64,000 nt of DNA from Huiozyma naganishii CBS 8797 (GCF_000348985.1 NC_035930.1:1-64000); one strand, 5' to 3'. Positions 1 through 10,497 are shown, numbered from the stretch's first letter. The notes: a model not told the origin generated them from the letters alone. Numbers and translations: made by a program.

Positions 1-129
1 GCTGTAGCATACATGCTCAAACTCAAGAAAGGTAGCGGATTGAAACTCATCCCTGGTGGCGGTGGACTAGTAACAAAACGATTAAAGCAACATCATCTCC
101 ATATTCCGACAGTACCTATAACTTGGTAA
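1..129 (+). CDS. Possible C-terminal end of an unidentified gene, cut by the window edge
   Basis: Frame 1 is open from the first base to a TAA at 127-129, giving 42 residues that end in a hydrophobic-basic stretch and TVPITW. There is a glycine run (PGGGG) in the middle. An open stretch this short occurs by chance fairly often, so it is listed only because the composition looks protein-like and the edge cuts it. I do not recognise a family. It would be convergent with the adhesin gene on the other strand, with about 245 bases between the two stops. Confidence 0.3.
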   Translation, partial: AVAYMLKLKKGSGLKLIPGGGGLVTKRLKQHHLHIPTVPITW

Positions 130-373
130 GCCTAGTTGAAATTATCCATACATATTCGCACTATGGACATTAACGAACAGATCAAAATGATACACCCCAA
201 ATTCTTTGACGTAACATTTCCTCTCAAATAGATACTCTGCATAAAAGGCCAAACAAATCATAATCACGGACGCTACATATATAGGGTATCTAAATAAAAA
301 CGATTATAAACAGGAGAAGTTGCTTAAATCAACTTACGAACAAACAAAATCGAAAAGAAAACCGAAGCATCGG

Positions 374-2815
374 TCAATCAAGCGGCAGACTCAGAAAAAT
401 GCCAATAACAGAAGTGTGCATACACCTGCCAAAGAGAAACAAGGTCCAAATATAGCCGCGCTGCCTCCGTAGGTATGAACAGCAGCGGTAGAAACACCTG
501 GACGTGACAAAGTTACGCCACTGGAAGCTGTCTGCACCTGGGGGTGTCGGAACACTGTTAGCTGCTCCGGTAACATCACTCTTTGGGTTCGAAGGGAGTG
601 ACAAGGAATTGTAGTTGTGTAAGACTTGGCCCACTACGTTCGTAGGAGGAGAGCCAACGGGGAAAGTAATGTGTGTAGGAACATACACGCCATTGGAGGA
701 CTTCACAGAACAGTCACACACAACAACCGTGGAGGTTAGTGTGGTGTATTTTTGGGTAGTTTTCAACGTATTCGCGGTGGTAGGAGGTGCAGTGCCTGTG
801 TTTGGAGTTTTCGTCGACGATCCCTCGCCAGTTGTTATATTATGGTAACCATGTGAGGGTATGGTGCTTATTATCTGGGTATTACCAGTTGGGGAAACAC
901 TTCCAGTCGACGGTGTGTTGTCTGAAATTGGCGTCTCAACCACCACGATGTTAACAGGGGTGGTGTTTCCGTCGATGCCCACAGTAACGGTAGACCTTGT
1001 CGCTATGGTGGAAGCCTTCGTGATCGAGCCTCTGGTGTACGATGTCTCAGTCAAAGGCGTGTTGTCGGAAATTGGCGTCTCAACCACCACAATGTTAACG
1101 GGGGTGGTGTTTCCGTCAGTGCCCACACTCAACGTAGACCTTGTCGCTATGGTGGAAGCCTTCGTGATCGATCCTCTGATGTAGGATGTTTTGGTTGTTC
1201 CTGGTAAAGTTGGGGAAACACTTTCAGTCGAAGACGTCAATCTAATACTAGACGAAGGTGCGCCACTTGACGAAACTTGGAGTGAGCTTTGGGATAATGA
1301 AACTGAAGTTGGGGAAACACTTGCAGTCGAAGACGTCAATCTAATACCAGACGAAGGTGTGCCACTTGACGAAACTTGGAGTGAGCTTTGGGATAATGAA
1401 ACTGAAGTTGGGGAAACACCTTCAGTCGAAGACGTCAATCTAATACCAGACGAAGGTGTACCACTTGACGAAATTTGGAGTGAGCTTTGGGATAATGAAA
1501 CTGAAGTTGGGGAAACACCTTCAGTCGAAGACGTCAATCTAATACTAGACGAAGGTGTGCCACTTGACGAAACTTGGAGTGAGCTTTGGGATAATGAAAC
1601 TGAAGTTGGGGAAACACCTTCAGTCGAAGACGTCAATCTAATACCAGACGAAGGTGTACCACTTGACGAAATTTGGAGTGAGCTTTGGGATAATGAAATC
1701 GGAGTTGGGGAAACACCTTCAGTCGAAGACGTCAATCTAATACTAGACGAAGGTGTACCACTTGACGAAATTTGGAGTGAGCTTTGGGATAATGAAATTG
1801 GAGTTGGGGAAACACCTTCAGTCGAAGACGTCAATCTAATACTAGACGAAGGTGTGCCACTTGACGAAACTCCAATACTAGACGAAGGTGAATTGCCGGA
1901 AATTGGTGTTTCAACTACAATGATATCAACGGGGGTGGTTCCTCCATTACTACCTATAGTGAAAGTAGACCTTGTCTCTATCGTGGAAGCTTTGGTGATG
2001 GATCCTCTGGTGTACGATGTTGTAGTTATTCCCGGTGGAGTTGAAGGATTCCATGAACACACCCCCTTTTTAGAATTCTCGTAAGAGTACACATACTTTC
2101 CCCAATCCTTTGAAAGTGCACCACTCGGTAAAGTCAACGATGTAAGGAGCTGTCCTATCCAATTGGCGTTGAAATATACCAGTTTGATAGGATAATAATT
2201 ACCTTCAACCAAATAAAACTGTGTTTCCCCAGATTTTGGGAAAACAAGTCCTAAAGCAGCTGTAGCACCAACTGTTGGTTTGGAATCTTGTTCACAGCAG
2301 TTGAATGCGTCACCTGGTCCAACATAAAGATAAACAGCTTCGTCGGCGGGATCGACGTGGAAATTATACACTCCAGTTTCTGGGGCCCGTAGGTAGCCAG
2401 TTAATTCCAAAGTGATATTGGATACCGTCGTATTGTATCCATATATGTCTGTGGTCCAATATGGACTATTCTTTTGGAAGGGTTCACATTCAATAGAGCC
2501 ACAATAGTGCGACGTAGGGTTGTGACATATGAATGGAGCACTTTTGTCAGTTGGGATACATTCAGCACCAATTACAAAATTTGGATCAACGATGTTTTTC
2601 AGCTCATGAATAGGGCTTGGAACAGCATAATCGTGTCCATAAAATTTGGGAGTACGCACCAACGAAAACTTTTGAAATGGAAATGGATAGAACTTTGCAG
2701 TGAGACCTTCACTGGCAACTCCCTTGACAGCACAGGCCTCTGGTCTAGATATTTGGGCAGAGGCAAAACACAGCAGCCAAGGCAAAATTATTACCGCACT
2801 CAATTGAAAGTTCAT
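374..2815 (-). CDS. Flo-type PA14 cell-wall adhesin, frameshifted before the GPI-anchor signal
   Basis: A signal peptide (residues 1-20) is followed by a PA14 lectin domain (about 30-255) of the flocculin type, including a WTTDIYGY segment, an AFNCC motif, and GNYYPIKLVY near its end. A Ser/Thr-rich stalk follows with seven 33-residue repeats and three copies of a 48-residue module. Such proteins sit in the cell wall and mediate cell-cell or cell-surface adhesion through sugars. Two oddities are visible. The paired aspartates (VDDSA in Flo1) that hold calcium in the sugar site are replaced by an ADEA-like segment. The last roughly 55 codons read as non-hydrophobic nonsense, while another minus-strand frame (391-579) ends in a typical Ser/Gly spacer plus hydrophobic GPI tail. 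The two frames can meet at a run of five C (540-544 on the plus strand). It is either a pseudogene, a phase-variable gene or a homopolymer sequencing error. The start is ATG, with TATA 83 bases upstream. Confidence 0.85.
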   Translation of the reverse strand: MNFQLSAVIILPWLLCFASAQISRPEACAVKGVASEGLTAKFYPFPFQKFSLVRTPKFYGHDYAVPSPIHELKNIVDPNFVIGAECIPTDKSAPFICHNPTSHYCGSIECEPFQKNSPYWTTDIYGYNTTVSNITLELTGYLRAPETGVYNFHVDPADEAVYLYVGPGDAFNCCEQDSKPTVGATAALGLVFPKSGETQFYLVEGNYYPIKLVYFNANWIGQLLTSLTLPSGALSKDWGKYVYSYENSKKGVCSWNPSTPPGITTTSYTRGSITKASTIETRSTFTIGSNGGTTPVDIIVVETPISGNSPSSSIGVSSSGTPSSSIRLTSSTEGVSPTPISLSQSSLQISSSGTPSSSIRLTSSTEGVSPTPISLSQSSLQISSSGTPSSGIRLTSSTEGVSPTSVSLSQSSLQVSSSGTPSSSIRLTSSTEGVSPTSVSLSQSSLQISSSGTPSSGIRLTSSTEGVSPTSVSLSQSSLQVSSSGTPSSGIRLTSSTASVSPTSVSLSQSSLQVSSSGAPSSSIRLTSSTESVSPTLPGTTKTSYIRGSITKASTIATRSTLSVGTDGNTTPVNIVVVETPISDNTPLTETSYTRGSITKASTIATRSTVTVGIDGNTTPVNIVVVETPISDNTPSTGSVSPTGNTQIISTIPSHGYHNITTGEGSSTKTPNTGTAPPTTANTLKTTQKYTTLTSTVVVCDCSVKSSNGVYVPTHITFPVGSPPTNVVGQVLHNYNSLSLPSNPKSDVTGAANSVPTPPGADSFQWRNFVTSRCFYRCCSYLRRQRGYIWTLFLFGRCMHTSVIGIFLSLPLD
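912..1199 (-). repeat. 48-residue module, two adjacent copies (a third near 1887-2030)
   Basis: Two 144-base copies (912-1055 and 1056-1199) encode a segment containing RGSITKAST and VETPIS. A third, more diverged copy flanks the other side of the 99-bp repeats at about 1887-2030, so the 33-residue array was inserted or expanded between copies of this older module. Confidence 0.85.
1210..1887 (-). repeat. 99-bp (33-residue) tandem repeats in the adhesin stalk
   Basis: The sequence ttggggaaacac recurs at 1210, 1309, 1408, 1507, 1606, 1705 and 1804, exactly 99 bases apart, giving seven in-frame units (the last one partial) rich in Ser and Thr. Units are nearly identical, with a few alternating variants (for example ISSSGTPSSS against VSSSGTPSSG), which points to recent unequal crossing-over or conversion. 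Confidence 0.95.
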
Positions 2816-2897
2816 TGCTATCTTGTCCTCTTATCGTGAATAAGTTAAGACATGTGGTAGAAGGAACTGAAATAAGGTAAATGGCATCTCCTCTACT

Positions 2898-2903
2898 TAT
2901 ATA
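2898..2903 (-). promoter_or_regulatory. TATA box of the adhesin gene
   Basis: TATATA lies 83 bases upstream of the adhesin ATG, a normal distance for a yeast core promoter. Confidence 0.5.
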
Positions 2904-5328
2904 CTAGAGACGGTTCATTTAGAAGACCATATTGCATGCTCTACTGGAGTGTACCTTCTTAACATCCAACGATGTAACACTGGATAATACAATGCCTGCT
3001 TGTTGTTTTCACCCGCTGTCGATTGAACAATTAGTAGTAAAAGAAGAAGAGTTCTATCCGAACGATACACCGATTGAAATAGACTTTCTTTGTTTATTTC
3101 CACACCCGTTCCGAGAATAGGAGGTATCCACTTACAGCACATAGGGGAGGACAGGACTTATAAGCAAACTGCAACATCGTTTTGGAACTAGGATTCCGTT
3201 AGCATCTTGGATAGAAGCTCGATCAAGCAACAATTTTATAAAGGGAAAATCATCGAAAGGAAAATCATTTTCGAAAACAAAATTCTTTCTAAATGCGGAT
3301 ATATTAAGGTTTATTTGCTTCCCAGCAGTGGAAAGGAGGGGGGGATTGGCAAGCCAAAAATATTCCTATTAAGGAATGCTGCAACGTAACTCCAAGATAT
3401 GGAAGGTATGGGAACTCAGAGAAAGCTGAAGGGTGTGTTCTCGTCAGTGTTTATTTTGGCTAGAATATTGTTCTCAAATAGACGATGAGAACTCTACAAA
3501 GCCGCTTGCCTTGGACGTTTATTAACCCTGTGTCGAGATTCCTCGTCTAAGTGGGATCAAGTGTAAGGTTGGTATGGAAAGAAAAATACTCCACCAAAAG
3601 CAACCGATAGCTCCAGTATGGATGAGCTGGTGTATTGCATGTTTGGGACGACATAACCTTGAAAGTAGCGTGAAACGTTTAGTGCGTGATGTATGCATTC
3701 GAGAAAACCTTTTCTCTTAATGTATATTCACCAGGACAGTCAATATGAGAGACAGAGTACGCATGGATGTGACAGATATCCCAGTATGGGTCGTAAACAG
3801 AACACACTTACATACTCTACTTAGTTTAGCATTACACGGACCGAACAACCCATCATCCTATTCTTAATTGTATTAGACTGACCAATATCAGTAACAGAAT
3901 ATTGTATTAGCCATTGTATCAGTCTCGGACATCCGCATCACCACCTATCTCATATGCCACAAGTGAGATAGCTCATGGAGATACTCTCCTTCAAAGCAGT
4001 ACAGTGATACTGTTGGAATGAGAAATAGCTACTTCAACACTCTAATATACATAACCAATGAAACCATTTGGAAAAAGTGTCCAGGTACTGAAAGTTCTTG
4101 GTAGCGTTTTTGCAAAAGCTAGAGTGGGTTGTTTTTGGATAAAGTATGTAAAGTATGTAGGTATATCAGTTCCCCTCCTTGTCTAAGACTGGTTCCTTCC
4201 TTGAGTCCTGGATTTAGAGGCGGTCTTGAAGGATGTCGGTGCAGCTACCTTGGGGTTTATATATGTTCCGGATAACAGGCCATCCGCATGCCTCGAGTTC
4301 GTATACTCGCATGTCGGGTTTATAATAGTTTATAATACTGTATTAGATAGGGTAACGGGTCATGAGTCCATTCCCAAAGGGAGTTACTGATTTATCCTCA
4401 CGTTCATGTTATAGATGAAATACAACCCTCTCTTGCTAGGAAAATTGCGACACCTTCTTACCATCCCAATGCAGTCTTTTGTTTTAAAAATTGTGATTCT
4501 GACCCCCTCTAGAACAGAACTCTGCTACAAGTTGAAAATGCAGTTTTGGGGTGCGAGCTTGAGATCCATCATGTCATAGCAGGGAATGTATTTGAGATAA
4601 ACCAGTATTGCATAGACATCATAGTGATCATGGAGTGAGAGTCGTGACTCAAAATTCGAGAGAGTACGGATTTGATCGGTAGAGGTGGGTTATTAGCCCA
4701 TGATTAAAATAAACACCGTCTCGCAATATCTAGAAATCACACGACATTCCTACATTATTTTAATCCCATGGGGTATATGTGTAATAAATAGATAATGGTA
4801 GTGCCTTTTCTGAATAAATAGTAATATCTTCCTTACCGAACTTGGCCCATCCCGCACTCGCTCAAAGGAAAAAGATTACCTCTTTCCCTCTTTGATACCA
4901 TCATATCTTCGATTAATTAATTTGGTATAATATGAGGAGCTGTCACAACGCTAACAGACCCTCCCCAATACTGCTCTAATTTTATGTCTGACATCCTGTC
5001 CATCTTTACTTTAGCATCGTAAACAAAAATTGAGAAGCGACACATTGTTAGAGTGCATTATGTTTTATATGAAAAACCTCCTGACAACACAAATGAAACG
5101 AAGACGAGTCTGATTAAAAATCGAAAGGTACTATAGTAACATAATCGTTGGACCAGTGTGTTCCTTGCATCCTCCTACTCTTGAAGACAGGTTAACGAAC
5201 TCAGTACATGAAGAATGTTCAAGTAAAAATCGTATTTAGTCGTAATTAAATTATTAAAATTGTAACATTAGGTGAAAGAGATTTTTGAAGAAAAGAAGGT
5301 TAGAAATGCTTTGCAAAGCAAACTGCAC
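2904..5328. other. Long intergenic region without a recognisable gene
   Basis: About 2.4 kb lie between the adhesin start and the 3-prime end of the hexose transporter. All frames are broken. I saw no tRNA A/B boxes, no convincing LTR pair and no transporter or adhesin relics. It is long for yeast and suits a subtelomeric setting, and it probably holds the extended promoter of the adhesin, as seen in flocculin genes. Confidence 0.6.
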
Positions 5329-7020
5329 TTATTTTCCAAGCATTCTCTTGTAGAATGGAACGTCGTCGTGAGCCATGGCATCGGCATCGTAGTCGCTGTC
5401 TCTCTTGGATGGTGGGACCCAAGAAGCTGATTTCCATGGTAGGACACCTTCTTCCCACATGATGTTAACTTCTTCCAAAGACAACCCCTTTGTTTCTGGG
5501 ACAAAGAAGAAAACATAGACCCAAGAAAAGCACAGACAGCCCATAAAGACGTAACCGTAGTAGAAGTTGATAGCACCGGTAATAAATGGAGTGAAGAAAC
5601 CCAGCAAGAAGTTCCAGATCCAGTTGGCGGCAATGGACAAAGCCATACCCTTGGCCTTGACTCTCAATGGGAAAGATTCAGACACAATAACGTAGGCAGT
5701 TGGGGCCCAGGTGGTGGCAAAACAGAAGATGAAGAAACAAGTGAAGCAAATCATACAGTCACCGGCACCCTTGGAAGATGGTTGGTCTTTACCGTTTGGA
5801 TATAATCTCGTGACACCGACCGAGGCGAAGACAACGAAGCAACAAATCATACCAGCAGCACCCCATAACAAACCGGTACGACGACCGAATCTTTCGACAA
5901 AGTAAATAGCAGGGAAAGTTGAGGCGAAGTTAACAACACCGATGATAATAGCAGTTTGGTAAGAGTCCTTTAGACCAACAGCTTCAAAAATTTGAGTACC
6001 GTAGAAGAAGAAGTAGTTAGCACCTGTCAATTGTTGCAAAGATTGAATCATAACACCTAAAATAGTTCTCTGAAGAACTTTTCCCTTGGTGGAGAATAAT
6101 TCCCCCCAGTTGGCTGATCCAGCTTCTCTTTCAGCTTCGATACCAGCAGCCAAAAATTCAACTTCGGCAATGACAGAAGGATCATCGACGGTTAGCTTGT
6201 TAGATCTAGCGACGGAAACCTTGGCATCCTCCATTCTACCAACCTCAATCAAGAAACGGGGAGACTCTGGGACAAACAACATAGCAGCGATCATAAAAAG
6301 AGCCCAAGCAAAACCAAGACCTAGAGGGACTCTCCATTGGGTGGAGTTAGTGTAACCGTGTTCCGTACCGTAATTGGTACAGTAACCTAAGAAAATACCT
6401 AGGGTAATCATCAATTGGTAACAGGACACCAATGTACCTCTGACATGTTTGGGGGAGACTTCGGAAATCAGCAATGGAGAGTAGACAGCAATACCACCAA
6501 CACCGCAACCGGAAATAATTCTACCGATGAAGTATTGGTACCACTTGTCAATAGAGGCGATGGAGATGACTAGACCGATCATGTAAACAATGGTAACCCA
6601 GACTAGGGCCAATCTACGACCGTAGATATCACCCAGTCTTGACCAAGCCAAACCACCGATAGCACAACCAATGTTGAAAATAGCAACAATCAACCCCATT
6701 CTTGGGTTGGAGAAGTAGTAGGTTCCGTCACTATGTTTTTGCCCAAATCTCCTTAAGAAATCCTCATGATTCAAGAACCCACCGATGGTACCGGTATCCC
6801 AACCGTAGACGTAACCACCAAAAGCGATCATCAGACAAAGGATGGAGACAGTAACATAAGCGGAAGCTGGCTTCTTTGGCATTTCAGCTGCAGCGACTTC
6901 CATACCGTTAGCATCGGTGCCGAACGCCTTCATCTCATCGTTTTCGACCTTATTGGAAGAGTCAGATAACATGGAGCGTGAACCTGACGCAGTAGACGCG
7001 TTATCAACTTCGTTTGACAT
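5329..7020 (-). CDS. Hexose transporter (HXT family, major facilitator)
   Basis: A 563-residue sugar porter that moves glucose and other hexoses across the plasma membrane by facilitated diffusion. It has a hydrophilic N-terminus (about 55 residues), then twelve predicted membrane segments. Family motifs are [13 protein letters not shown] in the first segment, GRR after segment 2, [12 protein letters not shown] before the central loop, [14 protein letters not shown] in segment 7, GRRTGLLWG, and [11 protein letters not shown] after segment 12. Length and sequence match the Hxt1/3/6/7 group closely. Which paralogue it is cannot be said because this family is amplified independently in each yeast lineage. 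It is divergent from the butanediol dehydrogenase gene across a 2.3-kb GC-rich spacer that carries Rgt1-like sites, so glucose-responsive repression is likely. Confidence 0.95.
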   Translation of the reverse strand: MSNEVDNASTASGSRSMLSDSSNKVENDEMKAFGTDANGMEVAAAEMPKKPASAYVTVSILCLMIAFGGYVYGWDTGTIGGFLNHEDFLRRFGQKHSDGTYYFSNPRMGLIVAIFNIGCAIGGLAWSRLGDIYGRRLALVWVTIVYMIGLVISIASIDKWYQYFIGRIISGCGVGGIAVYSPLLISEVSPKHVRGTLVSCYQLMITLGIFLGYCTNYGTEHGYTNSTQWRVPLGLGFAWALFMIAAMLFVPESPRFLIEVGRMEDAKVSVARSNKLTVDDPSVIAEVEFLAAGIEAEREAGSANWGELFSTKGKVLQRTILGVMIQSLQQLTGANYFFFYGTQIFEAVGLKDSYQTAIIIGVVNFASTFPAIYFVERFGRRTGLLWGAAGMICCFVVFASVGVTRLYPNGKDQPSSKGAGDCMICFTCFFIFCFATTWAPTAYVIVSESFPLRVKAKGMALSIAANWIWNFLLGFFTPFITGAINFYYGYVFMGCLCFSWVYVFFFVPETKGLSLEEVNIMWEEGVLPWKSASWVPPSKRDSDYDADAMAHDDVPFYKRMLGK

Positions 7021-7219
7021 TTGGGGCAGTGAGTAATTCTATTTGTCTCTATTCTTTATTCTTCCGTTTTATTAGAGAAGCTAACTCTTTCTTGTATTAG
7101 AAGATGTAGAGAATAGTTGTGAGTGTTGTGGATTTCTTCTAGATGAAATAAGAAATAGCAACTGAAACAATATTTGGGAACCATTCCAGTAAAGCAAATA
7201 GAGGGAAATGTCAATGCTT

Positions 7220-7225
7220 TATATA
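7220..7225 (-). promoter_or_regulatory. TATA box of the hexose transporter
   Basis: TATATA sits 200 bases upstream of the ATG, between the coding start and the Rgt1-like cluster. Confidence 0.45.
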
Positions 7226-7465
7226 TGAAAAAAAAACCAACCATACGGAGAGTCTGCCACTTTGCTAACGAACCAAACATCTCCTTACCTTGTATGTGGA
7301 CATTGCAACTTTAGCAACCAAAAGTCGAACCATAAAGAGGTAAAACAATAGCAAGCGGGGGGGTGGGTGGGCATCTTATCAGAGGATGGTTGCTTTTCTT
7401 TCTTTTTTCTTTCCTTTCTTTTTTCCATTGGGGACCCCATTGCTATTGTTCTCCGAGGAGCCCCC

Positions 7466-7903
7466 CGGAGTACTCAAGTCCGAGCGGGCAAGTGAACAAT
7501 TTTTCCGGGGCGCGGGCTGCTGTGGCGTTTCTCTGCGGGTCATTGTGTTTCCCTCGTGGCGCATTACTGCAGCAACGTGGAGCCCAACGCGGGGCTCCTG
7601 CGGGGCAGCAGTGGGGGCAGCCGGGGCGCTGTGACGCAGCGGCAGGGACACTGGCAGGGGAGTTTCTCGAAGAGACTCACCCCCACCCTCTCCAGTCAGA
7701 CACGCCGCAGAGCAGGCGCGGGGGGGTCGAGGCTGCAACGGACAACGGGGAGTTTGGTGATGACGTTTTGGGCGAGGGCAGGCGCTCAGAAACATCCGCA
7801 GGAGAAGGGCGGGAGAGGGAAAAGAAATTGGACTAAAAAATTGGAGGGTTCGGAGAACATCCGTCCGAGTGTGCAGCCCCGCGGAGAAGAGAGATACGGA
7901 CTA
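7466..7903. promoter_or_regulatory. Cluster of Rgt1-like sites (CGGANNA)
   Basis: Six matches to CGGANNA or its complement lie within 438 bases: 7466 (CGGAGTA), 7501 (TTTTCCG, reverse), 7739 (CGGACAA), 7851 (CGGAGAA), 7882 (CGGAGAA) and 7897 (CGGACTA). About one would be expected by chance. Rgt1 is the known zinc-cluster repressor of HXT genes and binds such clusters. The array lies 446-883 bases upstream of the hexose transporter, as in S. cerevisiae HXT promoters. A further isolated match is at 7060-7066. Confidence 0.55.
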
Positions 7904-8455
7904 GGGACAAATCCCAACTGGGTGGACACGGTAGTTGTTCCATCCAGGCAATTGTCCTAGTTGGCACGGCCGGTGGCTTCTACCCCAGACATGTACTTGA
8001 TACGAGTTCCAGGCCCCCGAAGGATAATAATGTGTGGAGGTGCGGAGTGTGGTGTACATTGGCGTCTCCTGTGTTGTCTGTGTCGTTCCTGTGGAGACCA
8101 GGACAGAATTCTTCTTTGGAGATTCGGTCCACAGTACACCGGGTTCGTCAACTGACCATCGTTACGTCTTTACCAGAGAAAAGAAGTTATTGTTGATGAG
8201 CTAAAACACATGTCCATTGGGAATAGGCATATTTTTGTTATATCATGGCCCTCTCAAGGGGGTGGGGTGGTCAGTTCAAATGTATACTACTGTTACGTCT
8301 AGACCATCCAGTGAAAACAGTGCAAGAAAAAAATGATATTGCGGCGTGGGTGGTGAGGTGGGTTCGATAGGGCCATTTACTTTTTTTGATTTCCGGTCAC
8401 TGGATCTCCTCGACCCCCGCATTAATTATTTTTCCTGCACAAACGCGGGCATGGC

Positions 8456-8471
8456 GGGGGGGGGGGGGGGG
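8456..8471 (+). repeat. Homopolymer run of 16 G
   Basis: Sixteen consecutive G bases interrupt otherwise mixed intergenic sequence. This is very rare in yeast, where long homopolymers are normally A/T. It could form a nucleosome-excluding or quadruplex structure, or its length may be uncertain in the assembly. Confidence 0.9.
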
Positions 8472-9234
8472 TCACTTACATTTTCTTGTTTGTGCCTGAA
8501 TTCAACATGGAAGGTCAAATCACGCACGTGGTGATAAAAAGAAAAGCTGGTAGGAGCTTCGAATGTATCCGTCCCAAGACGCATAAAAAAAGGATATTTT
8601 CACCATGCACACTCTTGTTTGTACCGGTGTCACAGTTGTGTCATCTGATCAGTACGTAATTACTCGGTCAGTTTTCTCAAGTTGCTTCCGTGTCTTGCAT
8701 TGCATCTGTCCATGACGAATCTTGGAAGACGCAGCAATCTGTGTTTGCTTCGGCTTTACTTTTCTACTTACAATCACCCCCGCACTTCAATTCGAACGCA
8801 TCGTGTCTTCCGTTTTATTTCTTTGTCTTTGATCTTGACGTAGGAATAGAACACTTGGGTATGCAATAGAATATTCTCCATAAAGAAGCACTTAAAACTG
8901 GGGAAGCGCACGTAGTCTTCACGACTACTCTGTTTTCATGCATATGGTCATACTCGTTTACCATATTCAACGTAGTAGTAGTGTCGTAATGCTGCCCATC
9001 TTTTTCACACTTAGTCCAATGGAAACAGAGGAAACCCGGCGTCGTAAGGGAATTGGGCGAGGTGTTTGAAGGGAGGCTAGAAGAATCGTTTACGAGGGTC
9101 AGGGGGCGGGGGTAGTGATACTGCTATCACGGGCGCATATACAAGCCCGTCGTTGTCCAAAAAAAGGAAGTCGGAAAAAGAACAGCAGACTGCCAGTATC
9201 AACTGACGATAATACAATAGGGAGTACTCGCACG

Positions 9235-9242
9235 TATAAAAA
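9235..9242 (+). promoter_or_regulatory. TATA box of the butanediol dehydrogenase gene
   Basis: TATAAAAA lies 110 bases upstream of the ATG at 9352. Confidence 0.5.
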
Positions 9243-9351
9243 CACAAATCTTGTTCATGTATGTAACAAGGTATGGTGATTATCAGAGATACACCGGTGT
9301 TACGCATATGCTCTTTTCTTCCCCTCTCAATGAAAGGGATATATCCCCACA

Positions 9352-10497
9352 ATGAGAGGTTTAGCGTATTTCAAAAAGGGTGATATTCACTTCACTGATG
9401 AATTGAGGGAACCGGAAATTGAGGCAGACGATGAGTTGATCGTTGATGTGGCGTTTTGCGGGATCTGTGGGACCGATCTTCACGAGTACACGGACGGCCC
9501 AATTTTCATGCCCAAAGATGGTGAGAAAAACGTTCTTTCAAATAAATCTATACCACAAGCCATGGGCCACGAATTCTCCGGCTACGTTGCGAAAGTTGGA
9601 CCAAAAGTGACCAAAGTCAAGGTGGGAGACCGTGTTGTCGTCGAGGCTACGTGTAGTTGCGTTGACTTGCACAGGTGGCCAGAGTCCAAACATTATAAAA
9701 CCCCGGCCTGTAATGCGTGTAAAGACCGCTGCGACAACTGTTGCGAGTATGCTGGGTTTATGGGACTCGGTGTCGTTGGCGGAGCCTTTGCGGAGCGGAT
9801 AGTAACCATCGAGCACCACGTCGTCAAGTTGCCAGATGGGTTCCCCATGGATGTTGCTGCTCTGATTGAGCCTCTGTCAGTTGCGTGGCATGCAGCAAGA
9901 GTTTCAAAATTCCCACCAGGTAAGTCTGCCCTAGTGCTCGGAGCGGGTCCGATTGGTCTGGCCATGATTTTGGTCCTTAAGGCGCAAGGAGCCTCAAAGA
10001 TCATTGTCTCCGAGCCTGCCACTATGAGGAGAGAATTGGCGGACAGGATGCACGTTGAAACTTTCGACCCTTCCACCCATGGTGATAAGTCTGTAGCAAT
10101 GCTGAGGTCCAAGACTTTCGACGGTAAAGGGTTCGATTTTGCCTTCGATTGTTCTGGTGTCCCCGCCACGTTCAACACTGGTCTTCAGGCAGCACACTAT
10201 CGCGGTACACTCTGCAACGTCGCTATATGGGGGAGCGGGTTTGATTTCAACCCAATGGGCATCACCCTTCTGGAAAAGGATGTGACCGGTTCAATTGGCT
10301 ATACCGTTCAAGACTTCGCTGAAGTCACTGAGGCCTTCAAAGATGGCAAGATCGACATTGAAGAGTGCAAGCACCTAATTACTGGCAGATACAGGATCGA
10401 AGATGGTTGGGAAAAGGGTTTTCTCGAGCTGATGAACAACAAAGCGACAAACATCAAAGTGTTGCTGTCGCCCAATAATCACGGTGAACTAGATTAG
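9352..10497 (+). CDS. BDH1: (R,R)-butanediol dehydrogenase, zinc-type alcohol dehydrogenase
   Basis: A 381-residue NAD-dependent medium-chain dehydrogenase that interconverts acetoin and 2,3-butanediol in the cytosol. The sequence follows S. cerevisiae Bdh1/Bdh2 (382 residues) almost end to end. The catalytic zinc region is GICGTDLHEY (Cys39 and nearby residues) with GHEFSG downstream. The structural zinc region is the Cys-rich CNACKDRCDNC. The nucleotide-binding fold contains the GAGPIGLA motif, and the C-terminus keeps NNHGE. In S. cerevisiae BDH1 and BDH2 lie on chromosome I, so this copy is out of that context. Whether it is BDH1-like or BDH2-like cannot be decided here. It is divergent from the hexose transporter. 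Confidence 0.92.
   Translation: MRGLAYFKKGDIHFTDELREPEIEADDELIVDVAFCGICGTDLHEYTDGPIFMPKDGEKNVLSNKSIPQAMGHEFSGYVAKVGPKVTKVKVGDRVVVEATCSCVDLHRWPESKHYKTPACNACKDRCDNCCEYAGFMGLGVVGGAFAERIVTIEHHVVKLPDGFPMDVAALIEPLSVAWHAARVSKFPPGKSALVLGAGPIGLAMILVLKAQGASKIIVSEPATMRRELADRMHVETFDPSTHGDKSVAMLRSKTFDGKGFDFAFDCSGVPATFNTGLQAAHYRGTLCNVAIWGSGFDFNPMGITLLEKDVTGSIGYTVQDFAEVTEAFKDGKIDIEECKHLITGRYRIEDGWEKGFLELMNNKATNIKVLLSPNNHGELD

Larger units (their letters stand above)
7021..9351. other. 2.3-kb divergent spacer between hexose transporter and butanediol dehydrogenase
   Basis: No believable gene is seen; overlapping open frames around 7360-8150 on both strands are low-complexity products of the GC-rich stretch 7440-7960. 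It contains the Rgt1-like cluster, a 16-G run, and TATA boxes at 7220 (transporter) and 9235 (dehydrogenase). Confidence 0.6.

Noticed and set aside
615..2084. Long plus-strand open frames opposite the adhesin repeats
   Set aside because: They are antisense shadows of the 99-bp and 144-bp repeats, start within the repeats and lack any protein-like features; the minus strand has a signal peptide and PA14 domain.
4011..4350. TGTTGGAAT sequence resembling the start of a Ty LTR
   Set aside because: No matching CA end with a five-base target duplication, no second copy in the window and no retrotransposon coding remains.
7363..8155. Overlapping open frames on both strands of the GC-rich spacer
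   Set aside because: High GC removes stop codons in all frames; products are low-complexity Arg/Gly/Pro/Ala and none resembles a family.
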